Assembly (NCBI GenBank): GCA_900545605.1
Contig: UQZL01000002.1
Location: 55,083 to 119,082 of the forward strand
Direction: 5' to 3'
From: an uncultured Collinsella sp.
GTDB lineage: Bacteria > Actinomycetota > Coriobacteriia > Coriobacteriales > Coriobacteriaceae
Length of the DNA stretch: 64,000 nucleotides
Shown: positions 52,102 to 60,914 of the stretch, one piece after another
How positions within the stretch are numbered: the stretch's first letter is position 1
How the letters are laid out: every line of letters begins with the position of its first letter
The notes under the pieces: generated by a model
What the model was told of the DNA's origin: nothing
What the model saw: only the letters and a program-made list of their open reading frames with translations
The model's database searches: none
Program-made: the position numbers and the translations under genes

Positions 52102-53103
52102 CTACGCCCGCAAATCCCGCACGCTCGCGCGCTCGACCAACACACCCGAGACGAGCGTACGGCTTCTGGAGCTCGGGGCTTCCAGACCTGCGACGACCTC
52201 GTTAAGCGCACGGATGCCCAGCTCGCGGTGGCGAAACTTCACCGACGTCAGAATCGAGTTGGGAATCGTCTTGTAGAGCTCATCGTCGAAACCGATCACG
52301 GACACGTCGTCGGGCACACTGAGCCCTTTGTCACGTAAAGCCATCATCACGCCGTTTGCCATGCAGTCGTTAGCAGCGAGGACCGCCGTGCAATCGGCTT
52401 TATCGGCAAGCACAAGGCCCGCGGCATAGCCACTATCCGCATTCCAATCGCCTTGCAGAGGCTCGGGCGGCTCAATGCCATGCGCCTCGAGTGCCGCTCG
52501 CCAACCTTTCATACGGCACTGGCTCGACAGCGCTTCTTTCTTACCAGAGACGAAGTACACGTTCTTGTGCCCGTGATTCAAGAAGTACTCGCACGCCATG
52601 CGCGCGCCGCCCTCTTGATCGTCACTGACGGTGGAGCAGGTAGGATGTTCCATCGGTGTGATAATCACCGTCTTGAGGTCTTTCGGTGCCTCAAAAGTAT
52701 CAAAGTCATCGACCATCTGACGCAGGTTGAAGATCATGCCATCAACAGGCAGCTGCGACATCCTACGCGCCGCTTCGGCAAGGGTCATCTTCTCCCCCGC
52801 CCGCTTTTTGATCATCGTGAGCGCAAAGCCGCGTTCTTCGGCGGCATCTGCGATACCGTCAATCATGTCCACGGCACCGCCCGACAAGTGGAACAGCACC
52901 ACGCCGATGCACCCGTAACGGCCCAACTTGAGCGAACGCGCGGCAAAGTTCGCCCGGAACCCGAGCGCTTCCATTGCGGAATGGACCTTATCGCGTGTCG
53001 ACTCTCGCACGCTACCGGGCTCGTTAATCACACGCGAAACCGTCTTGAGAGAAACACCCGCGGCAATCGCCACATCGTTCATTGAGACATTTTTCTTGTC
53101 CAT
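52102..53103 (-). CDS. LacI-family repressor, paralogue 4
   Basis: A 333-residue LacI regulator with helix-turn-helix SMNDVAIAAGVSLKTVSRVI (recognition residues SLK, unlike the other three), hinge GFRANFAARSLKLGRY and a sensor with VIGFDDELYK. It is divergent from the third EIICB gene. The gap between them holds a perfect 24-bp palindrome with core GACAACGTTGTC, its probable operator. The start at 53103 fits the usual distance to the helix-turn-helix, but the ribosome site is weak. Confidence 0.88.
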   Translation of the reverse strand: MDKKNVSMNDVAIAAGVSLKTVSRVINEPGSVRESTRDKVHSAMEALGFRANFAARSLKLGRYGCIGVVLFHLSGGAVDMIDGIADAAEERGFALTMIKKRAGEKMTLAEAARRMSQLPVDGMIFNLRQMVDDFDTFEAPKDLKTVIITPMEHPTCSTVSDDQEGGARMACEYFLNHGHKNVYFVSGKKEALSSQCRMKGWRAALEAHGIEPPEPLQGDWNADSGYAAGLVLADKADCTAVLAANDCMANGVMMALRDKGLSVPDDVSVIGFDDELYKTIPNSILTSVKFRHRELGIRALNEVVAGLEAPSSRSRTLVSGVLVERASVRDLRA

Positions 53104-53186
53104 CGTTGCCACTACTTCTCCACTCGGTTCTCTATCGCTTGTTTTTTGCGTTCTAGCATACACCACCTGCCTGACTGATAAATCAA

Positions 53187-53286
53187 CCGTTTACCGGACA
53201 ATATCGACCGCTCACCCGTATATCCTTGTTGCTCTTCCAAAAATGTCTTACGTTGTCATTAACGAAATGACAACGTTGTCATTTCG
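53187..53286. promoter_or_regulatory. EIICB-3/LacI-4 divergent region: 24-bp palindrome and paired boxes
   Basis: The palindrome 53263-53286 is perfect (core AATGACAACGTTGTCATT), and a half site, TTACGTTGTCATT, precedes it at 53249. CCGTTTACCG (53187) and CCGCTCACCC (53208) lie 21 bp apart. Confidence 0.75.
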
Positions 53287-53387
53287 CAATGCCTTCCTTG
53301 AGCAGGAAGGTTTCCGGGCAGTCCTGACCATCCATCGACGACCAGTTCCATCCACATGCATCGCGCATCAAGTAGCAAAGGAGCTCT

Positions 53388-55166
53388 ATGGACGCCATCG
53401 TAAAGATGCTCGAAAAGCATCAGCCGTTCTTTGAGAAGATCTCGAGGAACATCTACCTCCAGGCTATTAAGGACGGATTCCTTGGGTGCATGCCCATCGT
53501 CCTCACCTCTTCGATCTTTCTGTTGATCGCCACCCTTCCTGGCGTAGTTGGCATCACGCTGCCCCAGCCGCTCATCGACTGGTGCAACAAGCTGTACAAC
53601 TTCACCATGGGCGTCATGGGCATCATGGTTGCCGGCACCACTGCCAAGAACTTCACGGCGTCCATGAACCGTCGCATGCCCGCCGGCAAGGTGCTCAACG
53701 ACGGCTCCACCATGGTTGCCGCCCAGTGCAGCATGCTGCTGCTCGCTGTTACGCAGTTCACCACCAAGTTCAACGGCTCCGAGCTTTCGGTCTTCGATTG
53801 CACCAGCATGGGCACGCGTGGTCTGTTCTCGGCCTATATCGCCGCGTTCATTACCGTGTGGGTCTACAAATTCTGCGTCTCGCGCGATCTGACCATTAAG
53901 CTGCCCAAGGAGGTCCCGGGCGCCATCGCTCAGAACTTCCGCGACATCATCCCCTTTGGCGGCGCCGTCATCATCTGCGGCATCATCGATGTCGTCGTGC
54001 GCAACCTCATGGGTGTTCCGTTCTCCGAGCTGCTCATCAAGCTGCTCTCCCCGCTCTTTACCGCTGCAGAAACCTATCCTGGCCTTATCCTTATCCAGGC
54101 AGCCACCGCGTTCTTCTGGTTCATCGGCGTCCACGGTCCCTCGATCGTCCAGCCGGGCATCGACCCCATCCGTCTTGCCAACCAGGCCGAGAACCTGCAG
54201 GTTCTGCTGGCCGGTGGTCACCCCGCCCACTCCCTCACCTTTAACATGTCGCTCGTAGGTGAGTTCGGCGGCACCGGCGCCACGTTCATCGTGCCGCTTC
54301 TGCTGATTCTCTTTATGAAGTCCAAGCAGCTCAAAGCCGTCGGTAAGGCCTCGATTGTTCCTGTTGCCTTCGCCGTCAACGAACCGCTGCTCTTTGGCGC
54401 GCCGATGATCCTTAACCCCTACATGCTCATCCCCTTTGTTGCCGCCGGCTGCGTCAACGTGAGTGTTGCCAAATTCTTTATCGATAACGTGGGCATGAAC
54501 GGCTTCTCCTTCGTGGTGCCTTGGGCTACCCCTGCCCCCATCGGCATCTTCATCACCACAAACTTCCAGCTTATCGCCCTGGTGTTTGTCGCGATTATCA
54601 TCTTGCTGGACGCCATCATCTACCTGCCGTTCTTGAAGGCATACGATAAGCTGCTCTGCGACCAGGAGGCCGAGCGCGCCGCCGAGCTGGGTCTCGAGTC
54701 CGATGGTGCTGCCACCATCGCCGCCAACGCCCCTGCGCCCGCTGTCGAGCAGGCTACCGCTTCCGTCGAGCCGACCGCCGCTGCCGCCGACAGCGAGCCT
54801 GTCGCCGATCAGCCCGAGCCCGCAGCCAACGCATCCGCTAAGAAGGATGTCGACGGTCTGAAAGTCCTCGTCCTGTGCGCCGGCGCCGGCACCTCTGCCA
54901 TGCTTGCCAACGCCATCAAGGAAGGTGCTGCGCAGACCGGAGAGAACATCGCTTCCTCCGCAGGCGCCTATGGCCAGCACACTGCCATCATGGATCAGTA
55001 CGACGTCATCGTGCTCGCCCCGCAGGTTCGTAGCTACTACAACGACATGAAGGCCGACACCGATCGTCTGGGCATTAAGCTGCTCGCTCCCCGCGGTAAG
55101 GAATATATCGACCTTACCCGCGACCCCGCTGGCGCCATCAAGTGGCTCCGCGAGAACCTCGACTAG
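53388..55166 (+). CDS. PTS lactose/cellobiose-type EIICB permease, copy 3
   Basis: A 592-residue permease with EIIC (residues about 1-425: WFIGVHGPSIVQP, GGTGAT, VNEPLLFGAPMILNP), a long alanine/proline linker and EIIB with phospho-cysteine Cys497 (VLVLCAGAGTSAMLAN). GGAG lies before the ATG (AAAGGAGCTCT). It is followed 75 bases later by a GH1 gene, so the two form an import-and-hydrolysis operon controlled by the divergent LacI protein. No EIIA is adjacent. Confidence 0.92.
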   Translation: MDAIVKMLEKHQPFFEKISRNIYLQAIKDGFLGCMPIVLTSSIFLLIATLPGVVGITLPQPLIDWCNKLYNFTMGVMGIMVAGTTAKNFTASMNRRMPAGKVLNDGSTMVAAQCSMLLLAVTQFTTKFNGSELSVFDCTSMGTRGLFSAYIAAFITVWVYKFCVSRDLTIKLPKEVPGAIAQNFRDIIPFGGAVIICGIIDVVVRNLMGVPFSELLIKLLSPLFTAAETYPGLILIQAATAFFWFIGVHGPSIVQPGIDPIRLANQAENLQVLLAGGHPAHSLTFNMSLVGEFGGTGATFIVPLLLILFMKSKQLKAVGKASIVPVAFAVNEPLLFGAPMILNPYMLIPFVAAGCVNVSVAKFFIDNVGMNGFSFVVPWATPAPIGIFITTNFQLIALVFVAIIILLDAIIYLPFLKAYDKLLCDQEAERAAELGLESDGAATIAANAPAPAVEQATASVEPTAAAADSEPVADQPEPAANASAKKDVDGLKVLVLCAGAGTSAMLANAIKEGAAQTGENIASSAGAYGQHTAIMDQYDVIVLAPQVRSYYNDMKADTDRLGIKLLAPRGKEYIDLTRDPAGAIKWLRENLD

Positions 55167-55241
55167 TTCCTCCCTCTGTTGGTGCCCGGATCCCCAGTTC
55201 GGGCACCTCTCCCTATTCGTATCCCACAGAAAGGATGACTC

Positions 55242-56663
55242 ATGACCAACCCCATGCAGTTCCCCGACGGCTTTGTGTTTGGCGGCGCCACCGCTGCTTA
55301 CCAGGTTGAGGGCGAGACCCGTACGCACGGCAAGGGCAAAGTGCCCTGGGACGATTTCCTGGCTGCTCAGGGTCGCTTCTCCCCCGACCCCGCAAGCGAT
55401 TTCTACAACAAGTACCCGGTCGATATCGACCTGTGCCAGCGCTTCGGCATCAACGGTATCCGTGTCTCCATCGCTTGGAGCCGCATCTTCCCCAATGGCA
55501 CCGGCGAGATTAACCCCGAGGGCGTCGCTTTCTATCACGAGCTTTTCGCCACCTGCAACAAAGCTGGCGTTATCCCCTATGTCACGCTCGATCACTTCGA
55601 TACGCCCGAGGCCTTTTACCAGAACGGCGGCGAGGGTTTCCTAACGCGCACGACGATCGACGCCTTTGTCGAGTATGCCAAGTTCTGCTTTGCCGAGTTC
55701 ACCGAGGTCAAGCACTGGTTTACCTTTAACGAGATTCCCGCAACCGCCGAGGGCAGCTTTATCGTCGGCAACTGGCCGCACGGCGAGAAGTACCGCCTGG
55801 ACAAGGCCTTCCAGCTCATGCACAACATGATGGTGGCCCACGCCAAGGCTGTCGTCGCCTTCCATGAGGGCGGCTTTGAGGGCGAGATCGGCATTGTCCA
55901 GAACCTGGAGCCCAAGTATCCCCTCGATCCCAACAACGCCGCCGACTGCGAGGCAGCTCGCATGGCCGATGTCATCAACAACCGCTGGGTGCTCGACGCC
56001 ACTTTCCGCGGCCACTATGCAGCCGACACCATGGAAGCCGCAACCAAGCTGGCCCATATCGCCGGCGGCGAGCTCGACGTCCGCGACGAGGACATCGCCG
56101 CGCTGACCGCCGCGCTCCCCTACAACGATTGCCTGGGCGTCAACACCTACAAGTGCCAGTTCCTGCGTGCCGCCGAGGGCGAAAACGACATCAACCACAA
56201 TGGCACCGGCGACAAGGGCTCCTCGCGCTGGTTCCTCAAGGGCGTGGGCGAGTCATGCGTGCGCGAAGGCGTACCCACCACCGATTGGGACTGGATTATC
56301 TATCCCGAGGGCCTCTACGACCTGCTGCTCCGCATTAAGAACGATTACCCCAACTACAAGAAGATCTACATCACCGAGAACGGCATGGGCTATAAGGACG
56401 ACTTCGAGGACGGCTTTATCGACGACGCCCCTCGCATCGACTACATGCGTCAGCATCTCGCATGGATCCTCAAGGCAATCGACGGCGGCGTGAACGTCGA
56501 CGGTTACTTTGTGTGGTCGCTGCAGGACCAGTTCTCCTGGACCAACGGCTATAACAAGCGCTATGGCCTGTTCTACATCGACTTTGAGACCCAGAAGCGC
56601 TATCCCAAGGCGAGTGCGTACTGGTACAAGAACGTCGCGGAGACCGGCCTGCTCATGGCCTAA
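55242..56663 (+). CDS. 6-phospho-beta-galactosidase-like GH1 enzyme, copy 3
   Basis: A 473-residue GH1 enzyme closely similar to the lacG product (shared start FPxGFVFGGATAAYQVEGETRTHGK-like segment). The acid/base is Glu164 (FTFNEIPAT), the nucleophile Glu379 (ITENGMGYKD) and the phosphate site region FSWTNGYNKRYGLFYID. It differs from lacG around the substrate pocket (for example LDHFDTPEAFYQNG in place of LHHFDTPLPLFEKG), so another galactoside may be preferred. GAAAGGATGACTC precedes the ATG. A strong terminator follows. Confidence 0.92.
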   Translation: MTNPMQFPDGFVFGGATAAYQVEGETRTHGKGKVPWDDFLAAQGRFSPDPASDFYNKYPVDIDLCQRFGINGIRVSIAWSRIFPNGTGEINPEGVAFYHELFATCNKAGVIPYVTLDHFDTPEAFYQNGGEGFLTRTTIDAFVEYAKFCFAEFTEVKHWFTFNEIPATAEGSFIVGNWPHGEKYRLDKAFQLMHNMMVAHAKAVVAFHEGGFEGEIGIVQNLEPKYPLDPNNAADCEAARMADVINNRWVLDATFRGHYAADTMEAATKLAHIAGGELDVRDEDIAALTAALPYNDCLGVNTYKCQFLRAAEGENDINHNGTGDKGSSRWFLKGVGESCVREGVPTTDWDWIIYPEGLYDLLLRIKNDYPNYKKIYITENGMGYKDDFEDGFIDDAPRIDYMRQHLAWILKAIDGGVNVDGYFVWSLQDQFSWTNGYNKRYGLFYIDFETQKRYPKASAYWYKNVAETGLLMA

Positions 56664-56686
56664 CTTTTGCCGCATACCCCCTGTCG

Positions 56687-56731
56687 GCCGCATGCGAATC
56701 CCTCCACGGGTTCGCATGCGGCCTTATTTGT
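56687..56731 (+). terminator. Terminator after EIICB-3/GH1-3 operon
   Basis: GGCCGCATGCGAA pairs perfectly with TTCGCATGCGGCC around 11 bases, followed by TTATTTGTTT. Confidence 0.85.
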
Positions 56732-56756
56732 TTTGGCTCGGCCCGAGCTGGCCGTT

Positions 56757-57060
56757 TGTCTCAATCTGTAACATCTAGCAGGGATTTTCGGCCCTAGCTG
56801 TTACAGATCAAGACAAACAGAACGCCCGAGCAGAAATATCTCAATCTGTAACACATAGCCCACTTTTAACCGTCTAACTGTTACAGATCGAGACAAACGC
56901 CACAGGTCAATCCCTTTAATCTCAATCTGTAACATCTAGCCGAGTTTTTCGATCCCAACTGTTACAGATTGAGACAAACGGAATCGGCCAGGCAGAAAAT
57001 CTAAATCTGTAACATCTAACGAGCATTTGATCGCCTAGTTGTTACAGATCGAGACAATCA
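56757..57060. repeat. BIME-like array 2: four palindromic units
   Basis: Units start at 56757 (A), 56837 (B), 56918 (A) and 56999 (B), giving periods of 80, 81 and 81 bp. Each unit is about 62 bp with 18-20 bp of unrelated sequence between. The last begins TCTAAATC instead of TCTCAATC. It fills the first half of a 741-bp gap. Confidence 0.85.
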
Positions 57061-57264
57061 GATGGTCAAATCCTCACTTTCGAGGCAGCTACGAAGCGCT
57101 CCTCTTTCTTAATTATTATCGGCATCACGAACACACTCCGGTATCTTTTAATGCCAAAATGATACCGAAAGCGTGTTCGAGAATACGGATAATTCCATGC
57201 GTTAGCCCAATCAAGCCCCAGGCTTACAAACTCCGTTATTGTTCAGAATGCCAATGCATTCGCG

Positions 57265-57373
57265 TTTGCGCGTCATTTCGCGTCACTTTGACGCGCATAA
57301 TGACACGCAAATTTTTTTGTGTCATAATTTTGACGCGTAAAATGACGTGTAAAATTTTTACGTGTTATTTTTC
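57265..57373. promoter_or_regulatory. Repeated TGACGCG boxes upstream of AlbA_2 gene 2
   Basis: Two direct units of TTTGACGCG followed by ATGACRYG and AAATTTTT (Y is C or T) begin at 57287 and 57329 (42-bp period). An inverted unit lies at 57265-57286. It is a strongly AT-rich promoter zone 30-140 bases before the ATG. Confidence 0.55.
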
Positions 57374-57404
57374 ACGTCAAATTGAAGCGAAACGGAGCAT
57401 CACA

Positions 57405-58661
57405 ATGCAAGAATCCAAAGATCTTGAATTCAAGGAATGCGTCACCAATTCGTTCCTTAAAACCGTCTCCGCTTATGCAAATGGCACGGGAGGACGCGTT
57501 CTATTTGGAATTAACGACGACGGAGAAGCCGTTGGCCTCGATGACCCCAAGCAGACCTGCCTGGATATCGAAAACAAGATTAACGATTCGATCATCCCCC
57601 AGCCCGATTACTCCCTAAAGATCGACGAGCCCGATGCAACCGTGGAGCTTACGGTCTTTCCCGGCAGATCGAAGCCTTACCTATACCGCTCGAAGGCATA
57701 CAAGCGCAATGACACCGCGACCATTCCAGTTGATACCCTAGGCCTTTCGCGTCTTGTACTCGAGGGTCAAAACCTCTCCTTTGAGCAGCTCCCGGCAAAC
57801 AAACAAGATTTATCTTTCACCGTTTTAGAGAATCGTCTAACAGCAAAACTTTCGCTTCAGTCATTCACAACCGATACTCTCAAAACCCTTGGCCTGCTTG
57901 ATGAAACCGGAACCTACAACAACGCGGCAGAACTGCTCGCGGACGAGAATGGCTTCCCGGGTATCGACATCGCAGTGTTTGGTGAAACTATCAACCTCAT
58001 TAAGCAGCGCAAGACTCTTGAACATGCATCCGTTCTAGCGGAAATTGACGGAGCCCTTGAGCTTTTCGAAGCCCAGTACTGCTACGAAGAGATCCAGGGG
58101 ATGGAGCGGATCCGCAAGGAGCTCATTCCGCTCGAAGCATTCCGCGAGGCCATTACCAATGCAGTCGTTCATAGGACTTGGGATGCGCCCGCACACATCC
58201 GCATCTCGATGTTCGACGACCGTGTGGAAGTCGCTTCGCCCGGCGGCTTGCCGGCAAGCATGACCGTCGATGAATATCTGTCCGACATGCTATCCGTTAG
58301 ACGCAATCGTATTCTTGCCGAAGTCTTTTTGCGCCTGGGTCTTATCGAAGCCTTTGGAACGGGCATCATGCGAATTCGCGATACCTATAAGGACAGCGTC
58401 AGAAAGCCCCGGTTTCAAGTTTCGGATAACGCCATTGTGGTAACACTTCCCCTACTCATGGATAACCCGGGGCTCAAAGGCGACGAACTTATCGTATTCG
58501 GACTGCTGAGCGGAGTACACCCTCAATCGACAAGCGAGCTTGCGGCCAAAGTCACCTTTAGTCGCTCGAAGCTTCTTCGCATCCTCAAAAAACTCGTTGA
58601 GACAGGCCTGGCGACAGTTGAAGGCACCGGCAGAGGGCAGAAGTATCGCCTGCTACGCTAG
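57405..58661 (+). CDS. AlbA_2 (Schlafen-like) domain regulator, copy 2
   Basis: A 418-residue protein with an N-terminal AlbA_2 domain (ESKDLEFKECVTNSFLKTVSAYANGTGGRVLFGINDDGEAVG), the family middle motifs LEAFREAITNAVVHRTWD and LRLGLIEAFGTGIMRIRDTY, and a C-terminal winged helix (STSELAAKVTFSRSKLLRILKKLVETGLATVEGTGRGQKYRL). It is a paralogue in type, not a close copy, of the gene at 4684. The ATG at 57405 has GGAG eight bases before it; the frame is open far upstream but over repeat sequence. Codon use is less GC-biased than in the sugar genes, which suggests transfer. Multiple upstream boxes suggest self-regulation. Confidence 0.82.
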   Translation: MQESKDLEFKECVTNSFLKTVSAYANGTGGRVLFGINDDGEAVGLDDPKQTCLDIENKINDSIIPQPDYSLKIDEPDATVELTVFPGRSKPYLYRSKAYKRNDTATIPVDTLGLSRLVLEGQNLSFEQLPANKQDLSFTVLENRLTAKLSLQSFTTDTLKTLGLLDETGTYNNAAELLADENGFPGIDIAVFGETINLIKQRKTLEHASVLAEIDGALELFEAQYCYEEIQGMERIRKELIPLEAFREAITNAVVHRTWDAPAHIRISMFDDRVEVASPGGLPASMTVDEYLSDMLSVRRNRILAEVFLRLGLIEAFGTGIMRIRDTYKDSVRKPRFQVSDNAIVVTLPLLMDNPGLKGDELIVFGLLSGVHPQSTSELAAKVTFSRSKLLRILKKLVETGLATVEGTGRGQKYRLLR

Positions 58662-59103
58662 TTAGCAAATGACCTGCGCGTGCTCCTCGATGGCGGCGCG
58701 GTCTTCGGCGGAGATGCTCGGCTCGCACACTACGGCGTCCAGGCTGTCCAGGCGGCAGAAGGTGTAGAAGTCGCGCTTGCCGATCTTGCTGGAGTCGGCG
58801 ATGAGGTAGCGTGAATCGGCCTTGCTAAAGGCGAGCTGCTGGATGCGGCCCTCTTCCATGTTAGACGTGGACACGTCGCCGTCCAAAATGCCGTTGGCGC
58901 CGATATAGGCTGCGTCGATACCCAGCGCGCGCAGGGTATCCTCGGCCATGGGGCCCACAAAGGCTGCAGTGCGGCGGCGATACATACCGCCCACGAGGCA
59001 CAGGTCGCAGTCCTCGTGCGCCTCGAGCAGGCTAAAGGCCGAAAGCGAATTGGTCACATAGATGAAAGTCAGCTTGTCGGTGACTCGGAGAGCGCCAATG
59101 CGA
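58662..59103 (-). pseudogene. DeoR-family regulator remnant (lacks the DNA-binding domain)
   Basis: Only the C-terminal effector domain is left: about 145 codons, including VTDKLTFIYVTNSLSAFSLL, LVGGMYRRRTAAFVGPMAEDTL, the AADxxK-like ADSSKIGKRDFYTF and a normal C-terminus. The frame closes at a TGA just upstream of 59103, and no helix-turn-helix is found in any frame beyond. A GTG at 59057 could start a 131-residue product. It may be the left-over regulator of the neighbouring PTS gene, or a fragment left by rearrangement near the AlbA_2 gene, whose stop codon it abuts (no gap). Confidence 0.65.
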
Positions 59104-59146
59104 TCTCACGACGGTTGCGCTCATTGTCTCAATTAGATACTCAACG

Positions 59147-59190
59147 AAATACGGCCCAGCAGCTCAATAAGCTGCAGGGCCGTACTATAC
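59147..59190 (-). terminator. Terminator after EIICB copy 4
   Basis: On the minus strand TACGGCCCTGCAGCT pairs with AGCTGCTGGGCCGTA (one mismatch), followed by TTTCGTT. Confidence 0.8.
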
Positions 59191-59219
59191 ACCGACGAAT
59201 CAACGACGGAGTGCATCCA

Positions 59220-60914
59220 CTATTTGGCCAGCTCCTGAACGATCCAGTCAATTGCACCTTCGGGATCGTTGGTAAGGTCGATATACTCCTTGCCCCTTGT
59301 GGTGAGCAGTTTAATTCCAAGGCGATCGGTATCGGCCTTCATAGCGTCATAGTACATGCGTGCCTGGGGTGCCAGAACAATCACGTTGTACTGATCCATC
59401 GTCTCATAGTGGCTTCCGTACGCACCGGACTGAGAAACCAGATCGATACCCTTAGCAGCGGCACCTTCGCGAAGAGCATTTGCCAAGAGAGTCGAAGTGC
59501 CGGCACCCTGGCAAAGCACAAGCACGCGGATCTGCTCCGCCTTGTCCTTTACCGCCTCGAGAGCTTTTGCGACATTTTCCTGTGCGGCAATAGCATCTGC
59601 ATCCGAGGTTCCTGCAGTCTCCTTTGCAGACTCTTCCAAACAAAGCTGATGGTCATACGCCTTGCAGAACGGATAGTAAATCACAAAGTCAACGACCAAC
59701 AGCACTGCCATCAATACGAGAGAACGCAGATCGAGACCCGTGGTGAGGAATGCACCGATTGGGCCGGGAAGCGCCCACGGCATGGTATACATGGGGGCGT
59801 TCATTCCAATGACGTCAATGAAAAATTTACCGATAATGGCGTTGACCATAGGAGCCACTAGGAAGGGCACGAACATATAGGGATTGAGAACAATCGGCAT
59901 ACCGAAGATAACGGGCTCGTTAACTCCAAAAATCACCGGGATAATCGATGCCTTGCCCATGGCTTTAAGCTGCTTGGAGCGCATAAACATGATCAGGATA
60001 ATAGGAACGATGAACGTGCAGCCAGAACCGCCCAGACCGCCGATGAAGCTTGTAAAGTCCTGCGTGAGAGCAATTGACGGGTGTCCACCTGCTTGGAAAA
60101 CCTCAAGATTGGTAACGGTATTGCCGTAGAGCGCAGCATTGATCGGACTCATGACAACCGAAGCACCGTGGATACCCATAAATTGGAAAAGCGCGACCGC
60201 GCCTTCGATAAGCGCCATGCCAGGATAGGTGTCGACCGCGGAGAACAGCGGCGAGATGAGAGCGGATACCAAATTGGCGAACGGCACAGCAAGCAGCTTG
60301 CGGCTCGCAAGATCGATAAAAGCGCACGCAAGGATCGAAAACCCAAATGCAAAGATATCGCGAAAACTCTGCGCAATAGAGCCAGGGACCTCTTTGGGAA
60401 GCTTGATCGTCACATTATGGCTAATGCACACCTTATAGATATTAACGGTCAAGAATGCGGCTACGAACGCAGCGAGAAAACCCTTGGTTCCCATATAGCC
60501 GGTTTCAAAAACAGATGTATCTGCTCCGCCAATCGAGACAACATCGTTCGTCACCGATAGCAAGAGCATGCCGCACATGGCACAAACCATGCACGAGGTG
60601 GGGTTGAGAGATTTACCCGAAGGCATGCGACGGTTCATCGACATGGCAAGTGAGCTCGCCGTGGTGCCGGCCACCATAATGCCAAGAAGTCCCATGGTAT
60701 ATGCATAGATTTTATTGAAGAAATCCAGCACCTCAGACGGAAGCGTGATGCCTACATAGGCAGGGAGCGTCGAAAGAAGAAGGAACAGGCTCGAGAACAG
60801 CACAATTGGCATATTCGAGAGAAAGCCATCCTTAATCGCCACCAGATAAATGTTCCTCGAGATTTTGTCGAAGAGGGGCTGGTGTTTTTCAAGGAATTTG
60901 ACGATAGCGTCCAT
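59220..60914 (-). CDS. PTS lactose/cellobiose-type EIICB permease, copy 4
   Basis: A 564-residue permease with EIIC (residues about 1-415, with FMGIHGASVVMSP and GVNEPVIFGMPIVLNP) and EIIB with phospho-cysteine Cys468 (VLVLCQGAGTSTLLAN). Compared with copies 1-3 the linker is short and acidic, and codon use is clearly less GC-rich. The motif reads NEPVIFGMP rather than NEPLLFAAP, as in cellobiose- or chitobiose-type permeases. GAAAGGATGTG precedes the ATG at 60914. It is divergent from the gene at 61271 and a GntR regulator. It looks like a separately acquired sugar module. Confidence 0.9.
   Translation of the reverse strand: MDAIVKFLEKHQPLFDKISRNIYLVAIKDGFLSNMPIVLFSSLFLLLSTLPAYVGITLPSEVLDFFNKIYAYTMGLLGIMVAGTTASSLAMSMNRRMPSGKSLNPTSCMVCAMCGMLLLSVTNDVVSIGGADTSVFETGYMGTKGFLAAFVAAFLTVNIYKVCISHNVTIKLPKEVPGSIAQSFRDIFAFGFSILACAFIDLASRKLLAVPFANLVSALISPLFSAVDTYPGMALIEGAVALFQFMGIHGASVVMSPINAALYGNTVTNLEVFQAGGHPSIALTQDFTSFIGGLGGSGCTFIVPIILIMFMRSKQLKAMGKASIIPVIFGVNEPVIFGMPIVLNPYMFVPFLVAPMVNAIIGKFFIDVIGMNAPMYTMPWALPGPIGAFLTTGLDLRSLVLMAVLLVVDFVIYYPFCKAYDHQLCLEESAKETAGTSDADAIAAQENVAKALEAVKDKAEQIRVLVLCQGAGTSTLLANALREGAAAKGIDLVSQSGAYGSHYETMDQYNVIVLAPQARMYYDAMKADTDRLGIKLLTTRGKEYIDLTNDPEGAIDWIVQELAK

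Noticed and set aside
53259..55595. 778-codon frame opposite EIICB copy 3 and the GH1 gene
   Set aside because: It mirrors GC-rich genes on the other strand, is low in complexity (Gly, Val, Asp, His) and shows no domain; the same holds for long antisense frames at 43566-45212, 50627-51997, 10240-11520 and 16991-18289.
56757..57060. CRISPR array, from regular repeats with 18-20 bp spacers
   Set aside because: The repeats are long palindromes that differ from unit to unit and alternate in type, the spacers are too short and no cas gene is present.
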